Source of the DNA: Chamaelirium japonicum
Lineage: Eukaryota > Streptophyta > Magnoliopsida > Liliales > Melanthiaceae
Reading direction: 5' to 3'
Length of the DNA stretch: 64,000 nt
NCBI GenBank assembly: GCA_947650365.1
Contig: OX393551.1
Coordinates: 62,861,173 to 62,925,172, forward strand
Part shown: piece after piece, positions 63,301 through 64,000 of the stretch
Layout of the letters: every line of letters begins with the position of its first letter
Position numbering within the stretch: position 1 is the first letter of the stretch
Translations under genes and position numbers: made by a program
The notes under the pieces: model-generated
What the model was told of the DNA's origin: nothing
The model's input: the letters and a program-made list of their open reading frames with translations, nothing else
Database searches by the model: none

Positions 63301-63556
63301 ATTTGTTACTATGACTCGAACCCACGAATAACAGCAAGAAGAGCAATGATTAGAATTTGTTTGAAAAACAAAAGGCATAGGGTGGCTGACCTAGGCTTCT
63401 ATGCGGGGAGGATCGCCGTTGGAACGAGATCTGGACGCGGGTGGCCGGCAGCCCGCGGAGGTCGGAGGGTTGGAATCCGAGCCCGGAGATACCGCCTCCG
63501 CCGTCGGTTCTCAGGCCTTTGAGGAAGGGCTTCGAAGCAAGAGACGCCGTCGACAT
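52119..63556 (-). CDS. Chorismate synthase, plastid form
   Basis: Thirteen minus-strand exons: 63,556-63,391; 60,556-60,406; 59,789-59,713; 59,573-59,515; 55,005-54,922; 54,769-54,677; 53,963-53,883; 53,796-53,665; 53,496-53,394; 53,248-53,154; 53,044-52,979; 52,450-52,366; 52,273-52,119 (TAG). They total 1,347 nt, 448 codons, all GT-AG and in phase. The enzyme converts EPSP to chorismate using reduced FMN, the last shikimate step. Residues 1 to about 55 are Ser/Arg-rich, a likely plastid transit peptide. All three family signatures are present: [10 protein letters not shown] (from about 74), [18 protein letters not shown] (from 180, an exact exon start) and [15 protein letters not shown] (about 389, across exons 12/13). 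NTDQRGNDYS and [12 protein letters not shown] are also intact. An in-frame ATG at 63,571 would add five residues. Introns 1, 2 and 4 are filled by transposons without harming the frame. Confidence 0.96.
52640..52880 (+). repeat. Dispersed repeat, copy C (chorismate synthase intron 11)
   Basis: Uninterrupted relative of 21,500-22,190: TATCTTGCTAAGTTGTCTTA, TTAGAGGGTTGACACCAGG, CGAAAACTCTTGTCGACCAT and GATGGGATATGACTTGGATG. It begins after a C homopolymer at 52,650-52,658. Confidence 0.65.
55006..59514. other. Chorismate synthase intron 4 (4.5 kb)
   Basis: 55,490-58,830 is retrotransposon-derived or unassigned (Ty3 integrase fragment at 56,870-57,970; an LTR-like T-rich region at 55,500-55,740; a C homopolymer at 58,428-58,454). 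55,731-56,162 is an open frame without recognisable domains. 58,830-59,514 shows nothing recognisable. Confidence 0.7.
56870..57970 (+). pseudogene. Ty3/gypsy pol fragment (integrase to C-terminus)
   Basis: Frames on plus show an integrase core ([60 protein letters not shown]) and then a pol C-terminal region ([17 protein letters not shown]). Stops and shifts interrupt it repeatedly. There is no reverse transcriptase upstream in the window, so only the 3' part of an element remains. Confidence 0.8.
59864..60362. mobile_element. SSR-bounded palindrome, copy 6, in chorismate synthase intron 2
   Basis: Core 59,921-60,277: both ends read TAGGG..GCGATC.AGTGAGATA inward. Arms pair through TTTTAGAATTTGATGAA and CCTCTAG with a central region near 60,100. 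The left flank is (TA)n (59,864-59,920); the right is (TA)n then (GT)n (60,283-60,362). It fills nearly the whole 616-bp intron. Confidence 0.75.
60950..61510 (-). pseudogene. Copia gag remnant
   Basis: Interrupted minus-strand frames with [20 protein letters not shown] and [20 protein letters not shown] followed by [10 protein letters not shown], parallel to the gag of the larger Copia element ([20 protein letters not shown]). Stops and shifts throughout. Confidence 0.65.
61690..62130. repeat. Imperfect repeats in the Copia-derivative leader
   Basis: Repeated units around GCCAGAGGCTTGGAGGCTAA (61,715-61,860) and around GCGCTGGATTGC.CGAGATCGC (61,920-62,130). They occupy the leader between primer-binding site and gag, as the G-rich minisatellite does in the other Copia element. 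Confidence 0.6.
62141..62504. mobile_element. hAT-like MITE made of GGTACCGG repeats
   Basis: Element 62,149-62,496 (348 bp) between perfect 8-bp duplications TCTGCGAT (62,141-62,148; 62,497-62,504). The termini CAAGGTTTAAAATC and, complemented, CAGGGTTTTAAATC are inverted. The body is almost entirely ACCGGTACCGGCCGATACGG-type short palindromic repeats with one A-rich gap at 62,255-62,300. It is nested in the Copia derivative. Confidence 0.85.
62564..62713 (-). repeat. LTR of the Copia derivative
   Basis: 150 bp, TGACAAACCCTAGGGAGG to ACATCTTAACA on plus. A primer-binding site adjoins on the left, and a purine-rich stretch (minus GATGGGAGGGT) adjoins on the right. Confidence 0.7.
62731..63390. 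other. Proximal part of chorismate synthase intron 1
   Basis: AT-rich, no gene or repeat recognised. The donor GTCAGC is the complement of 63,385-63,390. Confidence 0.6.
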
Positions 63557-63571
63557 CACTCGCTGGATCAC

Positions 63572-64000
63572 GGTTGGTCGGGACGAGGAGAGTTTGGTGG
63601 CGGCAAAGGAGAGAGGTAATGGAGGGCCGCCCCTTTAAACCCGAGGAAGACACTACCAACTGAACCGCCACCTACCTAACCCCACATGGACCGGTTCAGC
63701 ATTACTGAACCAAAACTCCCGCGTTAGACCGGTTGAGTGTAAGATCCAGGTTCGGTGCAATGGGCATTCCAAGAATCCAAGCTGCGCTTAATGCTCCAAT
63801 CAATCAATCTATCTATATCTACAAGTAAGAAACCTGAGCAATGCTCGGATGAACTTGATGCATAGCACTTGACATAGACAACATTACAGCCGTTCGAGAA
63901 AATATGCAATCTGGAGTGAGTGTGATTCACTCCTCGGGTTGTGATTTCACTTGTTAGAGAGAGATCGATAGTTCTAATGATCTTACTAATGAACATCAAA
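63572..64000. other. Upstream region of chorismate synthase
   Basis: Contains a short CGGTTCAG pair (GACCGGTTCAG...GACCGGTTGAG) at about 63,689-63,736. The promoter is expected here, but no certain TATA box can be fixed. Nothing else is recognised. Confidence 0.4.

Overview
This window is nuclear DNA of a flowering plant. Two genes carry N-terminal plastid-type targeting regions and a third a mitochondrial-type presequence. All three are split by GT-AG introns, and most remaining sequence is plant transposons (Copia, Ty3, Mutator, hAT-like MITEs) and very long TA microsatellites. I cannot name the species.

Three host genes can be read exon by exon. (1) Plus strand, 9,702-21,399: the plastid SufC-type ATPase of the SUF iron-sulfur cluster machinery (ABCI6/NAP7 type), 6 exons, 325 codons. 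(2) Minus strand, 36,696-25,200: a mitochondrial-type two-TM protein that I place in the COA1/TIM21-like family, 3 exons, 432 codons; its first intron is about 10 kb and holds a structurally complete Copia element. (3) Minus strand, 63,556-52,119: chorismate synthase, last step of the shikimate pathway, 13 exons, 448 codons. All three have intact frames and matching splice phases, so the many insertions lie in introns or flanks. The genes are unrelated in pathway and do not form an operon.

Layout. 1-9,480 is intergenic and repeat-built: foldback MITEs, then (2.5-5.8 kb) a series of long palindromes separated by (TA)n and (CT)n tracts, then a three-copy tandem array of about 0.9 kb units (6.0-8.7 kb). 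9.7-21.4 kb is the SufC gene, with MITEs and an old LTR fragment in introns 2 and 4. 21.4-25.2 kb is intergenic with three MITEs that carry target-site duplications. 25.2-36.7 kb is the COA1-like gene. 36.9-49.2 kb is a nested transposon block: a MITE just upstream of the COA1-like start, a 7.1-kb MULE with a degenerate transposase and a 2-kb solo LTR inside it, then a Ty3-type element that has gag but no pol. 49.2-52.1 kb holds further MITEs. 52.1-63.6 kb is chorismate synthase, whose introns 1, 2 and 4 carry a Copia derivative, an SSR-bounded palindrome and a Ty3 integrase fragment.

The most notable signals are the family of long palindromes bounded by (TA)n microsatellites (reminiscent of rice Micron), the gag-only LTR elements, MITEs whose bodies are minisatellites, and an insertion that can be checked against an unfilled paralogous copy in the same window. 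I found no clear new protein-coding system.
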